This document shows, piece by piece, positions 1 through 11,238 of a stretch of 64,000 bases of DNA (position 1 is its first letter; every line of letters begins with the position of its first letter). The notes beneath the pieces were generated by a model, which made no database searches, was not told the origin of the DNA, and worked only from the letters and a program-made list of their open reading frames with translations. Where the stretch lies: positions 2,418,001 to 2,482,000 of the forward strand of contig NC_033564.1 of the NCBI RefSeq assembly GCF_001680005.1, written 5' to 3'. The translations under genes and the position numbers were made by a program. The DNA comes from Plasmodium coatneyi. Its lineage: Eukaryota > Apicomplexa > Aconoidasida > Haemosporida > Plasmodiidae.

Positions 1-1173
1 GCAGGGAAGAGTCAAAGGAGTTTCAAAAGCATAAGTTCAATGACAATAATCTTTCTGGTGAAAATGGAAATTCTGAAAGTAATTCGAATGAAGAAGAATA
101 TAATAAAGAAATTTTCGAAGAGGAAATCGAAGAAGCGAAAATGAGAAAGCAGATTGATGATAAGGATATGGGGTCGGAGATTCCAAAGAGTAATTCTGCA
201 CCCGAAAAATATGAATCGAGAGATGATAAATTAGATAAGGATGAATATATAAAGAGAGACGATAAAAAAACGCGGGAGGAGATAATAAATTTATCCGAAA
301 AAAACCCATGTACTGTTGACGTTTCTTCAAAGTTTTGCGATTATATGAGGGAAAGCATATCTTCTGGTAATTGCTCTGATGGAGAGAGAAAAAGACTGTG
401 CTGCTCAATTTCAAATTATTGTTTAAAGTATTTTAGTTATAGTTCAAATGAGTATTATAAATGTATGAATGAAGAATTTGGCCACAAGGATTACAAATGT
501 TTTCAGAAGAGTAGAGTTTCAAGTATGTTCCCATAACATTGAAAGGAAAAAAAAAAAAATAAAAATAAATAAACACATACACACATACATACATACATAA
601 TTTGCTCACTAGGACACACATGTGTACATATAGAAGTGTCTCAATTTCTGTGATTAACTTCACTATATGTATTTTTACCAAGTTATTTTTTTTTACAGAC
701 GCGGCTTATTTTGCTGGAGCAGGAATAGTACTGATACTCCTGCTTGCCATCGTTTCAAAAGCTACTCTGGGAAAATGGTAAGTAGAAAATTAAAAAGGAA
801 AGGAAAATAAGTTACAGTATTTGTAACCCCTCTTAAAAATTACTTTCTACTAAGAATGAAGACCCTTTTATTGCAAAAAAATTTTCATTTATTTTTTTTT
901 TTTATTTTGCTGCGAAGGTTTAATGAAGCTACCTTTGATGAGTTTGATGAAAATTATGAAAAAGTCTACACATTAGCAATGATAAGTAATAGTTGTTCAA
1001 AAGGCAGAAATGTCTTATGATTTAAAAAAAGTGCATAAGGAAAAGATGCGTGCACGAAATGGCATCGTTATTTTACTAATTTCTGCTTAATTTTTTTTAC
1101 CTTTTTTTCAGACAGGGAACAGATACAGGAAGCGGGGTCGTTAGATTTTTCCGGGTACATGTCTGATAAATGA
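1..1173 (+). CDS. Erythrocyte-binding-like (EBL/Duffy-binding-type) invasion ligand, 3' end (partial)
   Basis: The gene enters from the left edge; only its last four exons are visible. Exon boundaries that keep the frame are <1..522, 699..777, 918..about 980 and 1112..1173. The first segment is acidic and Asn-rich, then forms a compact Cys-rich module (about ten Cys between 307 and 502, beginning NPCTVDVSSKFCDYM and ending YKCF). This matches region VI of EBL proteins. The second exon encodes the membrane segment (AAYFAGAGIVLILLLAIV). The last two encode a short acidic cytoplasmic tail (WFNEATFDEFDENYEKVY ... DFSGYMSDK). This small-exon order (Cys-rich, TM, two tail exons) is typical of Duffy-binding proteins, which bind red-cell receptors during merozoite invasion. 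The Duffy-binding-like domains themselves lie outside the window. The donor of the penultimate exon is ambiguous (GTAATA near 980 or GTTGTT a few bases later). Which paralogue this is cannot be told from here. Confidence 0.85.
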
Positions 1174-2540
1174 CATTTATTTCGACCAACCTTTTGTACA
1201 TACTTAAAATGCTCAGACTTCGTATGGAATATTTATTCCTGTAAAATTTCCCCACAAATTTGCAGTGATTTATACAGGTTAACTATTTCAGTTGTAAAAT
1301 GTTATGCCGAATTAACGCCAAAACTGAAATATATTATTCATATTTTATTATGATAAATATGTGTACATAAAATTTGTCCAATGCATCGTTATTGTTCCTC
1401 TGATTTTTAACGATGAAAATTGTGTTTATTTGAATTTTTTTTTTTTTCAGTATATTTTTATGTGTCCGTAATTTTGCGAATGTGAATAGAGAACATTCCA
1501 CACTAAACTTCAATATAATGAATTGCATCATTTTTGGAAAAATAGCTTCACGAAATAGTTAGTAAAAATGTTAACTGTTGTGAATAAAATTCTATACTAA
1601 ATTGGAAGTTGTCTTGTTTTTATTAAAACAAATGTAAATATAGCGAATGTTGTAAATCGGTTTTAGTTTATTCATGTCTATGCTTCATAAAGTAAAAAAG
1701 AGTAGGCAAAAAATGGTGTGAAATTATTCATCCCGGAAGAAGGGTATCTATTTATTACGTTGTTCATGAAAGAGTAATTTGTGCAATTTATTATTTGCTT
1801 TTCCAATGTTCCTTAGTGTTAACTTATAATAATTTTGCGCATTTGCATTTTATGTAAGCACAGTGCATTGTTAGCGTTCCTATTTCACTATTTGTGGAAG
1901 GTCACAAAATTTCATTCAGCTAAATGTACCTTTGCATATCCAGGGTGTAAGAAATAAGGGTCAATTAGTTATTTCATTTATTGTTAGGGGGGGAAAAAAA
2001 AAAATCGTATTTAAAATAACGCAAAAAAGGAGGGAAGTAAAAAAAAAATGTCAAACAAAATAAACAATACAAATTTAATATATAATGGCGCATCAAAAAT
2101 GAAGACTATAATTTTAAAAGTTCCTTTCGATGTCGTATTTTCAAATATAGTGATATAGGTCCTGCTTCGTTTTATTTAATAACCCATATGTATCTCTTAC
2201 AGTATATTAATGTTCTTTTTTCTTATATAATAGAAAGGGTTAAAATACAAAAACATATAACTTACGGTAGTAATGACAACTTAAAAAAAAAAGTCAAAGA
2301 ATGTACATCAAAGTGCATCCATTGGTTTAGAGTTTTTGTGAATTTATATATAAAACGTTGTAAAAAAAAAAAAGGGTCTTCTTGAAAAGCAAAACAGGAT
2401 GCACTACAGACTGTGTGTACACATTTTCGCATGTGGACATGATTAATAATTAAAAATTATCAAATAAAAAATTGGGCACTTTTTTATAAATACTTCCGAA
2501 CAAATTACAATTGAATGAGATGGATACAAATAAATTTAGG
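1174..2540. other. Intergenic, no gene seen
   Basis: AT-rich spacer between the converging EBL (+) and Pex22-like (-) genes. It has short homopolymer A/T runs only. Open frames here are short, compositionally AT-driven and lack splice context. It presumably holds both 3' UTRs. Confidence 0.6.
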
Positions 2541-3197
2541 CTAATTTATACCTTCGACGGATGCAACAGCACATATAACCTGGGTAAAGGCTTGTAGGGA
2601 AGTAAAAAAATTGGAATGGTCAGGGGTATTTAAATTTCCATATATTTGAACAACATTTGGAATTTTCCCTGTTAACGTTTTTATTACAGTTTCATCATTA
2701 TCGACATGAGTAAGTGGGCACAGCTGACGTATCATCGATGCTCTTCCATTTGACGTTGTACAAAACATTAGGCGATGTTCTTTCAGGCCTTTATCAAACA
2801 AGCCCAATCTTTTAAAAAGATCAATTATGTTCTTTTCCTGTACATCATTTAAAATTTGAGCAATTACAAAGAGTTCTGAAATTGCGCACAATTTAATAAA
2901 TGGTTCTATGGAGCTTTCAACTATGTGTACGTTGTTACCAATAATCTTTAACACTATATCGTTTAGGCATAGGGAAATAATGGGTTTGGTGCTAATATTT
3001 TTATTATTTAATTTCCTTCGATAATTTTCATTATTCGCATCATATCTTCTTTTAAATATACGAAAGTAAAAAATATAAAACATAAAAATCATGCCAACTA
3101 AAAGTATTGGTTGGAAAATGGAAATGTTTTTATCTTCAACATTTTCATATGATTTATATTTTCTACAATCCTGCCCATTTTTGCACGTCCTAGGCAT
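2541..3197 (-). CDS. Pex22-like (peroxin-22-like) single-pass membrane protein
   Basis: Single-exon frame of 218 residues from a clear ATG (3195-3197). Near the N-terminus (about residues 29-47, SIFQPILLVGMIFMFYIFYF) is one membrane segment. A soluble domain of about 150 residues follows. The domain matches the plant/fungal Pex22 pattern. There is a strand-rich start (ISLCLNDIVLK), an alpha/beta middle, then LMFCTTSNGRASMIRQLCP followed by THVDND and a late FFTSLQ. This parallels the family's FC(S/T)T..GR.S.(V/I)RQL...HID core. Pex22 anchors the ubiquitin-conjugating enzyme Pex4 to the peroxisome membrane for receptor recycling. Plasmodium is thought to lack peroxisomes, so the role here is unknown; anchoring an E2 at another membrane is an inference. 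Assignment rests on recalled motif similarity. Confidence 0.65.
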   Translation of the reverse strand: MPRTCKNGQDCRKYKSYENVEDKNISIFQPILLVGMIFMFYIFYFRIFKRRYDANNENYRRKLNNKNISTKPIISLCLNDIVLKIIGNNVHIVESSIEPFIKLCAISELFVIAQILNDVQEKNIIDLFKRLGLFDKGLKEHRLMFCTTSNGRASMIRQLCPLTHVDNDETVIKTLTGKIPNVVQIYGNLNTPDHSNFFTSLQAFTQVICAVASVEGIN

Positions 3198-5049
3198 TTT
3201 AATTGAAATTACACTTGAAAAAACATATATGGTGGTGGGGGGATGTATAACTAGTTAATTTTGATATATATATATCAAAAGGGGGAAATGAGAAAAAAAA
3301 AAAAAAAATTAAATATTTTGGGAAATCTTAATAAAAAATATGTTGTTTTTTGCTTTACTTACATGTATGTGAAATTGAACAGAAATATTTTGCTGCTATT
3401 GTTGAAGTACATACATGGGCAGTCCGTGTCCCTACGTGCGTATTGCCTTCATGCGCACATAATACGTATGATATATTACGTACATTTATATGCATATTTG
3501 TTTACGCTTCATTTATATGAAACAGAAAGCATTTTTGAAGAAAAGGAAGGGAGCCTCAAGGGACACGAGCTTTGTTAATTCCATAAGTATAAAAAGATTG
3601 GCGAACAGGGTTTATCTGCTTCCGTTAACATTTGTAAAATTATTTTCCCGGCTTCCCTTTTTTTGCTGGGGTTACATGACTAAATGAAACATAACGCTAG
3701 CGGGAGGAGGAAACGTTACGTGAAAATGCGTAAGCCAAATGTGTTTGCGCGATTTCATATTCATACAAACACTCTTACAAACTTACGTACATACGCACAT
3801 GCAAAATACTACGGCACGTTAATGTCTGTACTTTGCCTTTATGCAAATAAATGTTTGGAAACCTTCAATTTTGTTCAACTGACTCATTTGCGATAAGTTT
3901 GAATTGCTACTTATAACTTTTTTTTTTTTTTTTACATCATTTTTCGCGTGGTGGTGATTTGTATGTATGTGAATGCGCCAAGTATGTACCATTTTTCCTG
4001 CGGGAATAAATATGTACGGCATAACACGTATGTATTAGTTTTATGTATTTTGTATGTGCTATGCATTTATATGCATAGTTAACATTATGCTCCAGACGCG
4101 TGTACACGTGCTTTGAAGGTTGGTGCACGATTGGAGGCTGGGACACTCTTGTTCCCATGACTGATTTAACGAATGATCGACTTATTTTATTGCCTTTTTT
4201 TCCTGCGTATTCCCCGTAAAAATAAAATGTACACGGTGAAAATTAAAAGGAAAACCTTCCCAATTTAATTTTCACCGTGTACAATTATAAGCTGGTGGGG
4301 TTTATTTATTTGTAAAGAATTCATAATTTTTTATTAAGGAATTTTTGGCGCAGCGCAAATTTGTACTTATTTAAGATTTTCCCCCATATAATGTTCCCGT
4401 AACAGTGGAAAATAAATATAAGTCCTTATGCATTTATATGAATACGTACATTTCCAGCATACATGTACCTGTAAATGCGTAACGTGATTTATAGCAAATA
4501 ATTACGTGTTTTTCTTTCCCATTAGTAACACTTAAGTTAACGCGTTTTGCTATTTTTAAATGTGAAAATAGTAAATGTGAGAATTTAAGTGGCACAAATG
4601 TACCTGCATGTATGACAAAAAAAAATAAAATAAAATGATACAGTGATCAAATGAGAGGGCATTTTTATAAGAAAAGTTTTTATATATGGTCAAGCCTTGC
4701 ACTGTATGTCGTAATGTTCGGAATTGGCTTTTCCGTCTTATGTGAAATTTAAAAAGGTTATTCTAAAATTACAGGAAGTTTATATTGTGAGGTGCAGTCA
4801 CTGCTGCGTAAGAAGGTGTATAAGAATTAAGTGAAGATAAATGTGCATACGAAGGTGTACAGCACGCACACACCGGTATGCATGGGGGCATTCATTTCAC
4901 ACTCGACGCAGTGAATTGTGTACATAGTTACGTACCTACTTACACACATGCATATATACATGTATTCACATGAGCGTACCGCGAAAACAAAAAAAATGAT
5001 TTAAAAAAAAGTGAGAACAGTTCAAATTCGTGTAACGGGCACGGGCCAG
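3198..5049. other. Intergenic with one strong hairpin
   Basis: Spacer of 1.85 kb between the tandem minus-strand Pex22-like and Tousled-like genes. It should contain the Pex22-like promoter and the kinase 3' UTR. Several short open frames are present on both strands, but none has a hydrophobic first exon, splice sites or recognisable domains. The only structured element is the perfect inverted repeat at 4228-4283. Confidence 0.55.
4228..4283. repeat. Perfect 20-bp inverted repeat with 16-base loop
   Basis: The left arm 4228-4247 (starting TGTACACGGTG) is the exact reverse complement of the right arm 4264-4283 (ending CACCGTGTACA). The loop is 4248-4263 and contains a further small GGAA/TTCC pairing. 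No T-tract or coding frame goes with it. It could be a structured RNA element, a cruciform or the trace of an inverted insertion. Confidence 0.9.
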
Positions 5050-8000
5050 TTAAGGTATATGAAAAAAATTAAAAATTGGATAGGCTAAGGCCTCCTCTAT
5101 GGAGGGTCTAAATTCATAATCAAAATTCAGCAAATACTGTATATAATTTAGGGTTACCTCTGAAATTTGTTGGTTAATTTTGGGGTAACTTAACCCTTTT
5201 TTCATTTTGTTAACTAACAACTCTTTGGAACATTTCTCCAAATAATTAAATTGAAAGGGTCTTTCGCAGAAAAGCATTTCATACAAAATACATCCTAGTG
5301 ACCATATGTCAATTTTGTCTGTGATGAGAAGATTCTTTTTATTTCTTAAACACTCGGGTGGTTGGTAGTATAGAGTCCCTCCCCCGTTATAGTACTGATA
5401 AGTATCAGGTAAAATGAGTTTAGCCAGTCCAAAGTCAGATATTTTTATTACTCCATCTTTTATTAACAGATTAGCCGGTTTTAAATCACAGTGGTGGACC
5501 TTCCCTGTGGGTAATGTTTTCATATATAACAAACCAAGTAATATTTGTTTAACCCAACATAGCGCTAAAACCTCATTAATTGGGCCATGATATTTGATGT
5601 ACTTATCTAAATCTATATCGCATAATTCCATTCCAACTAGTAAATTCGTTGCAGATCCAAAAACAAAAAAAAATTCTAATTTTACTATAAAAATGTGTCT
5701 ATGACAGTGGATATGGATATTTATTTCATTTTCCGCCCTCTGAATGATTTTATTTTTAATTTCGTTGGTCATACTGGGTTTAATTTTGTGAATTTTGGCT
5801 GCATACATTTCTAAATTTATGGAGTCGAAAACTTCCCACACTTCTGCGAAGCCTCCTCTTCCGATTAAATTCATCATACGTATATTCATTTTTAATGGAT
5901 TGTAAAAGGAGAATTCGGAGTTCTCCTGAAAATTGAAATGGTCTAGTCGTTTTTCAAGTATGGCCCTTTTTTTATCTAAATTTAGTTTCATACTAAATAG
6001 TTCTGTATTTAGGAACTGAATATTTTTCTTTAAATATTGCTTCAGATTGACGTCGATATCACTCTTTGTCAATAGGGATAAAAGGGACAAAAAGAATTTC
6101 AACGTATGTTCCGTTGCACGGCAATTGGAGAAATGCGTACCATCTCTAAATGTGTCTCTACTTGGTGGTAAAATAGATTTATTATGAGTTTTCTTTTTTA
6201 GCATAGTTAACCAGGATAATTCGGATTCTTCCTTATTCTCATTTAAAATTAAATTATAATTTTTGACAGATTTGGTAAAGAAACTGTATGGGTATTGCTC
6301 AAATACTTTGTAAAATATTTCGTTATTTATTTTTTCTTGTTTTTCATTGGCAAATGTAAAGTTTTTTTTCTCACATGTAGACCTAATGATGTCTCTTTCG
6401 CATTCAGTTTCGTACTCACTTGGCATTTCTTCTTCATGGTTTTTATATTTTTCTTTAGAATTTGCTTGTTTTTTATTTTCACAGCTGCTCGATTTTTTAA
6501 ATACTGCTTCCTTTGTGCTTTTGTGTGTGCAGTTCTTCGCAGAATTCTTCTTCTTATTGCGACAATTTTCTTCCTTACATGCTTCATTTTTTTTTTCATT
6601 GTTAATTGTTCTGCTTGAATTCTGTGTATTTTTGCTTTCCACAATTTGGGAGCAGTTTATTCTTTTATCACATTCATCTTTATTTTGTTCATTATTATCA
6701 GCACTGTTTGTTTTTTTAATTTTGCATTCGTGATGGTCCCCCTGGTTGTTGCAGTTATCAGATGGTTCCTTTTTTCCATTTTGTGCCTCCTCCTTCGGCA
6801 CATTACTGTTGTCATTTTTGCTAATTCCGCTTTTATCACTTTCCTTTAGAATTGCACATTGATTTTCTGATGATTTATTCGCATTACCTGATGAGGCACT
6901 GTGTTTATTTTGATCCTTGCCGTTGGAATTGTCTTGTTCGTCTTTTTTGCTTTTGTCTTCTGCCTGCTTTTGTTCTTCCCCTTCGGCGTCCAATTTACAG
7001 TTTTCACAAGATGTTCTGATGCTTTTATTTACTTGGTTGTGACTTGACGTGGTTGCGTCGTGTTTTAACGCTTCCTCATCGTTATCTTTTTTTTTGTAGT
7101 TAAAATTTCTTATGTCATGATATGCATGTTTGTCCAGGTTTCTTTTATTCAGAATGGTATAAAAATTGATGGGTTCTTTGGAAAAATTTTCCAGTAGTTT
7201 TCCATATTCAGTAGTGTCCAAAGTGTTATCATCACTCTGGTCCACTTTATAAAAATAACCATACTTTGATTGTTCATGATTTAGGAGTAGTCTATTTACT
7301 GATCTTTCTAATTGTTTTTCTTTTAGTATGGATTCTAATATTAGATATTTTAGGGAGTTAATTTTTTCCTCTATTTCATCACACTGTTTTTTGTTCTTTT
7401 CTAAATAATTTAGATCGTTTTGAAATAAATTGTAAAATTCTTCGTTTTTTAGATGCTCTTCATTTTTCTTAAATAATTGCACCAAATTCTTAAAATCTAT
7501 AGCAGATAAATTGCTATTTCCAAAATAGGTATTAATCATGTTTAGGTAGAATTTCTTCACATTTTCATTTTGCATGTTTTCTACAGATTTTGTGAATAAC
7601 TGCACTGCGTTTTTTATTAAATCGTTCAAATTGACTTTGTTCGTTAATTCTTGGTATAGTCTTTTTATTATTAAACTGTTTTGTATCTTTGACATTAATT
7701 CGATAATAATTAAGTGGTTCCTTTGTTTTCTTATTTTTTCTATTCTAAAATTAGGAATAATCATTTTTTTAAATCGCTTTATGAATTCAATTTTATCCCT
7801 AGACGATTTAAATGTTTTTTTGTTAATAATTTCTTTAAAAACGTTGTTTGGTTTTTTCAACTCTTCCAAATTTTTTTTTAATTTTTTCATAATGTCTAGG
7901 TTTTTATAACAACTCTTTAAATCAAACACTATGTAGCACTTGACATTGTTTATGTATATTTCATATTCGTTCACCAAATTGTAGAAGAAGTGGGCGCTTT

Positions 8001-9366
8001 TATTGCTGCTGCTCTCGTCATTGCGGCTACTTTCGTACTCGTATTCTTCTTCCCTCTCCTTCTCTTCTTCTTCTTCGTCGTCTTCTGCGTCGTCATCATC
8101 CTCTTCTGCGGTTATTTCTGTATCTTCCACATCGGCTGCATCCTCTGCACACTTCGCACCTTCCGCTTTTTCTTTTAACCCATTCGAGCAGACATTTTCG
8201 CTGCTCTCCTTATTCACTCCGATGCTCGTATTATTCGTTTTATATTTTTTGTTGTAATGCGCGCTATTGTTGCTTTCCAGGGTGCAGGTCGTGCTGACAC
8301 CCTTTCGCTTTTTTCGTTCCCGTTTATCCCCTTCTTTAATTTCATCATCAGAAGGGGTAGTGGGAGCAGCGGAATTGTTATCATTTTTGCAGTTATCGTT
8401 ACCAGTTAGCTCAATTTTCCTGCTTATTTCTCCGTTTTGCTTCTTGTCTGAGCCGTCTTCTATATGGGTAGTTTCAAGTTCACATTTTGCTTCCTCACTG
8501 CAGTGTTTATCAGGATCAATATGTTGTTCGTTTTTCGAATTCATGTCTTCTTTTGAAACAAAATTGGTGTTTAACTTTTTGGAGTTGGACAGTGTGCTTC
8601 TTTTCTCAAAATAGGATTCAATGTGCTGTTCGTTTTGTTTGCCATCCGGTTGGCCATTATGCTTGCCATTTTGCTTGCCATTTTGTTTGCCATTTTGCTT
8701 GCCATTTTGTTTGCCATTTTGCCTACCATTTTGCCTATCGTTCTGCTTATCATTTTGCTTTTCGCTTTTTTGGTCACTCCTCTTGTCACTCTTTCTGCTA
8801 TTCTTGTCTGCTTTTCTCGAGACCTTGATGATGTTTTTAAAATGGCCATTTCTCAATTTAATGAAGCAAGGGTTATACAGGGTGTTACTTTTTATATCTG
8901 ATTTTCTAATAAAAAATTTATTGACCTTTTCGTCAAAATTATACACCTTAAATTCGAAGCTTATGCCAGGTATTATCAGTAATTTGTTAAGCGTATCAAT
9001 AAAAATCAACGGATTTGTTTTTAAGTAGTCTACATAGTTTTCATTTTTATATTTTTCTCTAAATTTAATTTTTTGTTTCAATAAGTACACAAAGGTGTTT
9101 TGCTTAACATTGGAGGTGTTGTAATCATTATTATCGTCATAGGAATACAACAAAATGAGTTTCTGAAATGTATCTACATTCTTGTATATAATTCCGTTCA
9201 CGTAATGCAGTAGGTCATTTATTTCCGTTAAATTTGATTTCAGTTCATACTTGAAGATTTGATCAATTCTAGGCATTTCATTTTCCTTAATTAAAATATT
9301 TTTCACATTTTTTATTCTTTGCTTTAAGAAGTTTCTCGATATATTATCTTCATTGTCGTCTTTCAT
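5050..9366 (-). CDS. Tousled-like serine/threonine protein kinase
   Basis: Intronless frame of 1,438 residues from ATG 9364-9366. The N-terminal 1,150 residues are low-complexity: a QNGK repeat tract near residues 205-235, acidic runs, Asn/Lys/Ser-rich stretches and helical, probably coiled-coil, segments. The kinase domain is about residues 1160-1438. It shows a glycine loop GRGGFAEVWE, AAKIHK with the catalytic lysine, the catalytic loop HCDLKPAN (near 1290), DFG (near 1309), activation-loop end TLYYQPPEC, and DIWSLGCILYEMLFCERPF. Spacing and wording fit Tousled-like kinases (family GRGGF.EV, KIHQ, DLKP.N, GTYWYLPPEC). These act in the nucleus in chromatin assembly and replication, with an N-terminal coiled coil. 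The usual HRD arginine is Cys here. The long low-complexity N-terminus is a common Plasmodium expansion. The specific cellular role in the parasite is inferred from the family. Confidence 0.88.
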   Translation of the reverse strand: MKDDNEDNISRNFLKQRIKNVKNILIKENEMPRIDQIFKYELKSNLTEINDLLHYVNGIIYKNVDTFQKLILLYSYDDNNDYNTSNVKQNTFVYLLKQKIKFREKYKNENYVDYLKTNPLIFIDTLNKLLIIPGISFEFKVYNFDEKVNKFFIRKSDIKSNTLYNPCFIKLRNGHFKNIIKVSRKADKNSRKSDKRSDQKSEKQNDKQNDRQNGRQNGKQNGKQNGKQNGKQNGKHNGQPDGKQNEQHIESYFEKRSTLSNSKKLNTNFVSKEDMNSKNEQHIDPDKHCSEEAKCELETTHIEDGSDKKQNGEISRKIELTGNDNCKNDNNSAAPTTPSDDEIKEGDKRERKKRKGVSTTCTLESNNSAHYNKKYKTNNTSIGVNKESSENVCSNGLKEKAEGAKCAEDAADVEDTEITAEEDDDDAEDDEEEEEKEREEEYEYESSRNDESSSNKSAHFFYNLVNEYEIYINNVKCYIVFDLKSCYKNLDIMKKLKKNLEELKKPNNVFKEIINKKTFKSSRDKIEFIKRFKKMIIPNFRIEKIRKQRNHLIIIELMSKIQNSLIIKRLYQELTNKVNLNDLIKNAVQLFTKSVENMQNENVKKFYLNMINTYFGNSNLSAIDFKNLVQLFKKNEEHLKNEEFYNLFQNDLNYLEKNKKQCDEIEEKINSLKYLILESILKEKQLERSVNRLLLNHEQSKYGYFYKVDQSDDNTLDTTEYGKLLENFSKEPINFYTILNKRNLDKHAYHDIRNFNYKKKDNDEEALKHDATTSSHNQVNKSIRTSCENCKLDAEGEEQKQAEDKSKKDEQDNSNGKDQNKHSASSGNANKSSENQCAILKESDKSGISKNDNSNVPKEEAQNGKKEPSDNCNNQGDHHECKIKKTNSADNNEQNKDECDKRINCSQIVESKNTQNSSRTINNEKKNEACKEENCRNKKKNSAKNCTHKSTKEAVFKKSSSCENKKQANSKEKYKNHEEEMPSEYETECERDIIRSTCEKKNFTFANEKQEKINNEIFYKVFEQYPYSFFTKSVKNYNLILNENKEESELSWLTMLKKKTHNKSILPPSRDTFRDGTHFSNCRATEHTLKFFLSLLSLLTKSDIDVNLKQYLKKNIQFLNTELFSMKLNLDKKRAILEKRLDHFNFQENSEFSFYNPLKMNIRMMNLIGRGGFAEVWEVFDSINLEMYAAKIHKIKPSMTNEIKNKIIQRAENEINIHIHCHRHIFIVKLEFFFVFGSATNLLVGMELCDIDLDKYIKYHGPINEVLALCWVKQILLGLLYMKTLPTGKVHHCDLKPANLLIKDGVIKISDFGLAKLILPDTYQYYNGGGTLYYQPPECLRNKKNLLITDKIDIWSLGCILYEMLFCERPFQFNYLEKCSKELLVNKMKKGLSYPKINQQISEVTLNYIQYLLNFDYEFRPSIEEALAYPIFNFFHIP

Positions 9367-11238
9367 TTTATTTGTTCCTCTCTTGTGTGTTTTTTTTTTT
9401 TTTTTTTTTTCGAAGTGGTAAATGGGAAAATAGTAGTTGATGAAAACTTTTCCTGACAGAAAGAAATGTTAAGATTAATTTTTAAAACACAACTTGTGCT
9501 GTCAAAATTTTTCTGAAACTTCCCCTTGTGCGCAATTTTACACCTTTCTGGGGTATGAAAAATGTTTCTTCAGAATTGTTTAAGTTGTAATTCAGAAGAA
9601 ATTGTTATTAAAAGTTGTGAGGTGAAAAGGAGTGCGCACATCGACGTATACGCATAATGTAACATGTGTATTTTTTTTCTTCTTCTGTAAATATAAGAAT
9701 TGTAAGGCAGCCATGCGCGTTTATTTATAAATTACATTTCAGTCGGAAAGGCTGTACAATATGGTATAAATAAAAAGAAAAACATTTTTTCAATCATCTG
9801 AAAGAAAAAAAAAAAAAAAAAAGGCTAAGTTCCTAACGGGCTTAAATGTGTACGGGCACAGGTTAAAAGGTTGAAATTAAATTTTACACCTGGTATTATA
9901 CGCGGGTGTACATACTGCACAAATGAGCAATAGCAAATATTTCACATTAGCAAATTTTCCATTATATTTCCCTCTGTGTGACATTTTAAAATCCCATCGT
10001 ATGATCGATCAATATTGGGAATAAAGCTTTTATTATGCATTTCAGTATCAACATATATGTGCACATATAAATGTGAGGGTTAAAAATAGAATGTTCTATA
10101 TAAAAAATATACCTTTTAACTTTTTTTCTTTCGAGCATATACTTTTGAAATTCCTTAAGCGTTATTTTTTTTGCCCCTCACATTAAAGTATATAGATTTT
10201 TACGTAAGTCCAAAAGCCGAATGTGCTAGTTGAGTTTATATGATTTTTTTTTCCCTCAAATTGTTGAAGAATTCGAAGTTTTTTTTTAAAGTACAAAATG
10301 TTGCAGTACAGGTTGGTTGAAATTATGTATATTGGAGACACCTTTACAACAACATGTGCTATTTTTCGAGCATTATTTTCACGGTGTCTGGATAAATAAC
10401 ACAAATGCAGTTCACACTGTTTTAATTTATGACCATGTTCTGAACCGTGCGCTGAAATTGGAATATACCAGTCGGTTTAGCCGGAAAATGGTTCAATTGA
10501 AAAATAACACAAAATTGTTAAGCCCCTCTGGGGTTTTTAAAATGCGTGTTGGCTTCAGAAGCTTTCTGCACATAACAGAATTCCACTTTCTTTTTATTTT
10601 TAAGAAGTTGGAAATGAAGAAAACTATATTTTGCGGAGTGTATATAAAAATATTTCGAATTTTTTAAATTGCCAAAATGTACCTTTGGGTACACAAATAG
10701 AGAAGAAAGAAAAAGAAAAAAAAAAAAACAACAAAAAAACAAATATACTGGTTACTGTTAAAACAGTACTTTAGTCGCGATCAACAGATCAACATTTGGT
10801 ACAAAAAGGAGAGACCACATAAATGTGATATGCTTATTTTCGTATATGTGTATGTATATATATTTACTACGAGTGCTATTATAAACGTAGGCATTTCTTG
10901 AGACACTGAAATGGGACAAAAAAGGCGAATAAATATTTGTACCAGATAATATACTAAATTGAATTTCATAATTGTTCCATTTTATTGCTTTGTATGCCTG
11001 GAAAGAATATATATTTTTTTTGCTTTTTCATTTTATAAATTCTAATACATGTACAATAACGAAGTCATCATTTCTCCACTTTGTAGTTAAATTGCTGCAC
11101 AAATTAGCGCTGCGCAGGGAACATATGTTCTATTACATACTTCATATTTACCCCGATTGACGACGAGCTCCGTTTAGTTCATTATTCTTTCGATTCCTTA
11201 GTGTCTGATCCACTGACTTATGCATCCAATGCGTTCTC
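9367..11238. other. Intergenic / kinase 5' region, no gene seen
   Basis: AT-rich spacer upstream of the kinase start, with long T and A homopolymers just before the ATG (about 9390-9410). I see no exon with a convincing hydrophobic start, splice phase or domain. Open frames such as 10317-10667 have no coding character beyond base composition. Confidence 0.55.
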
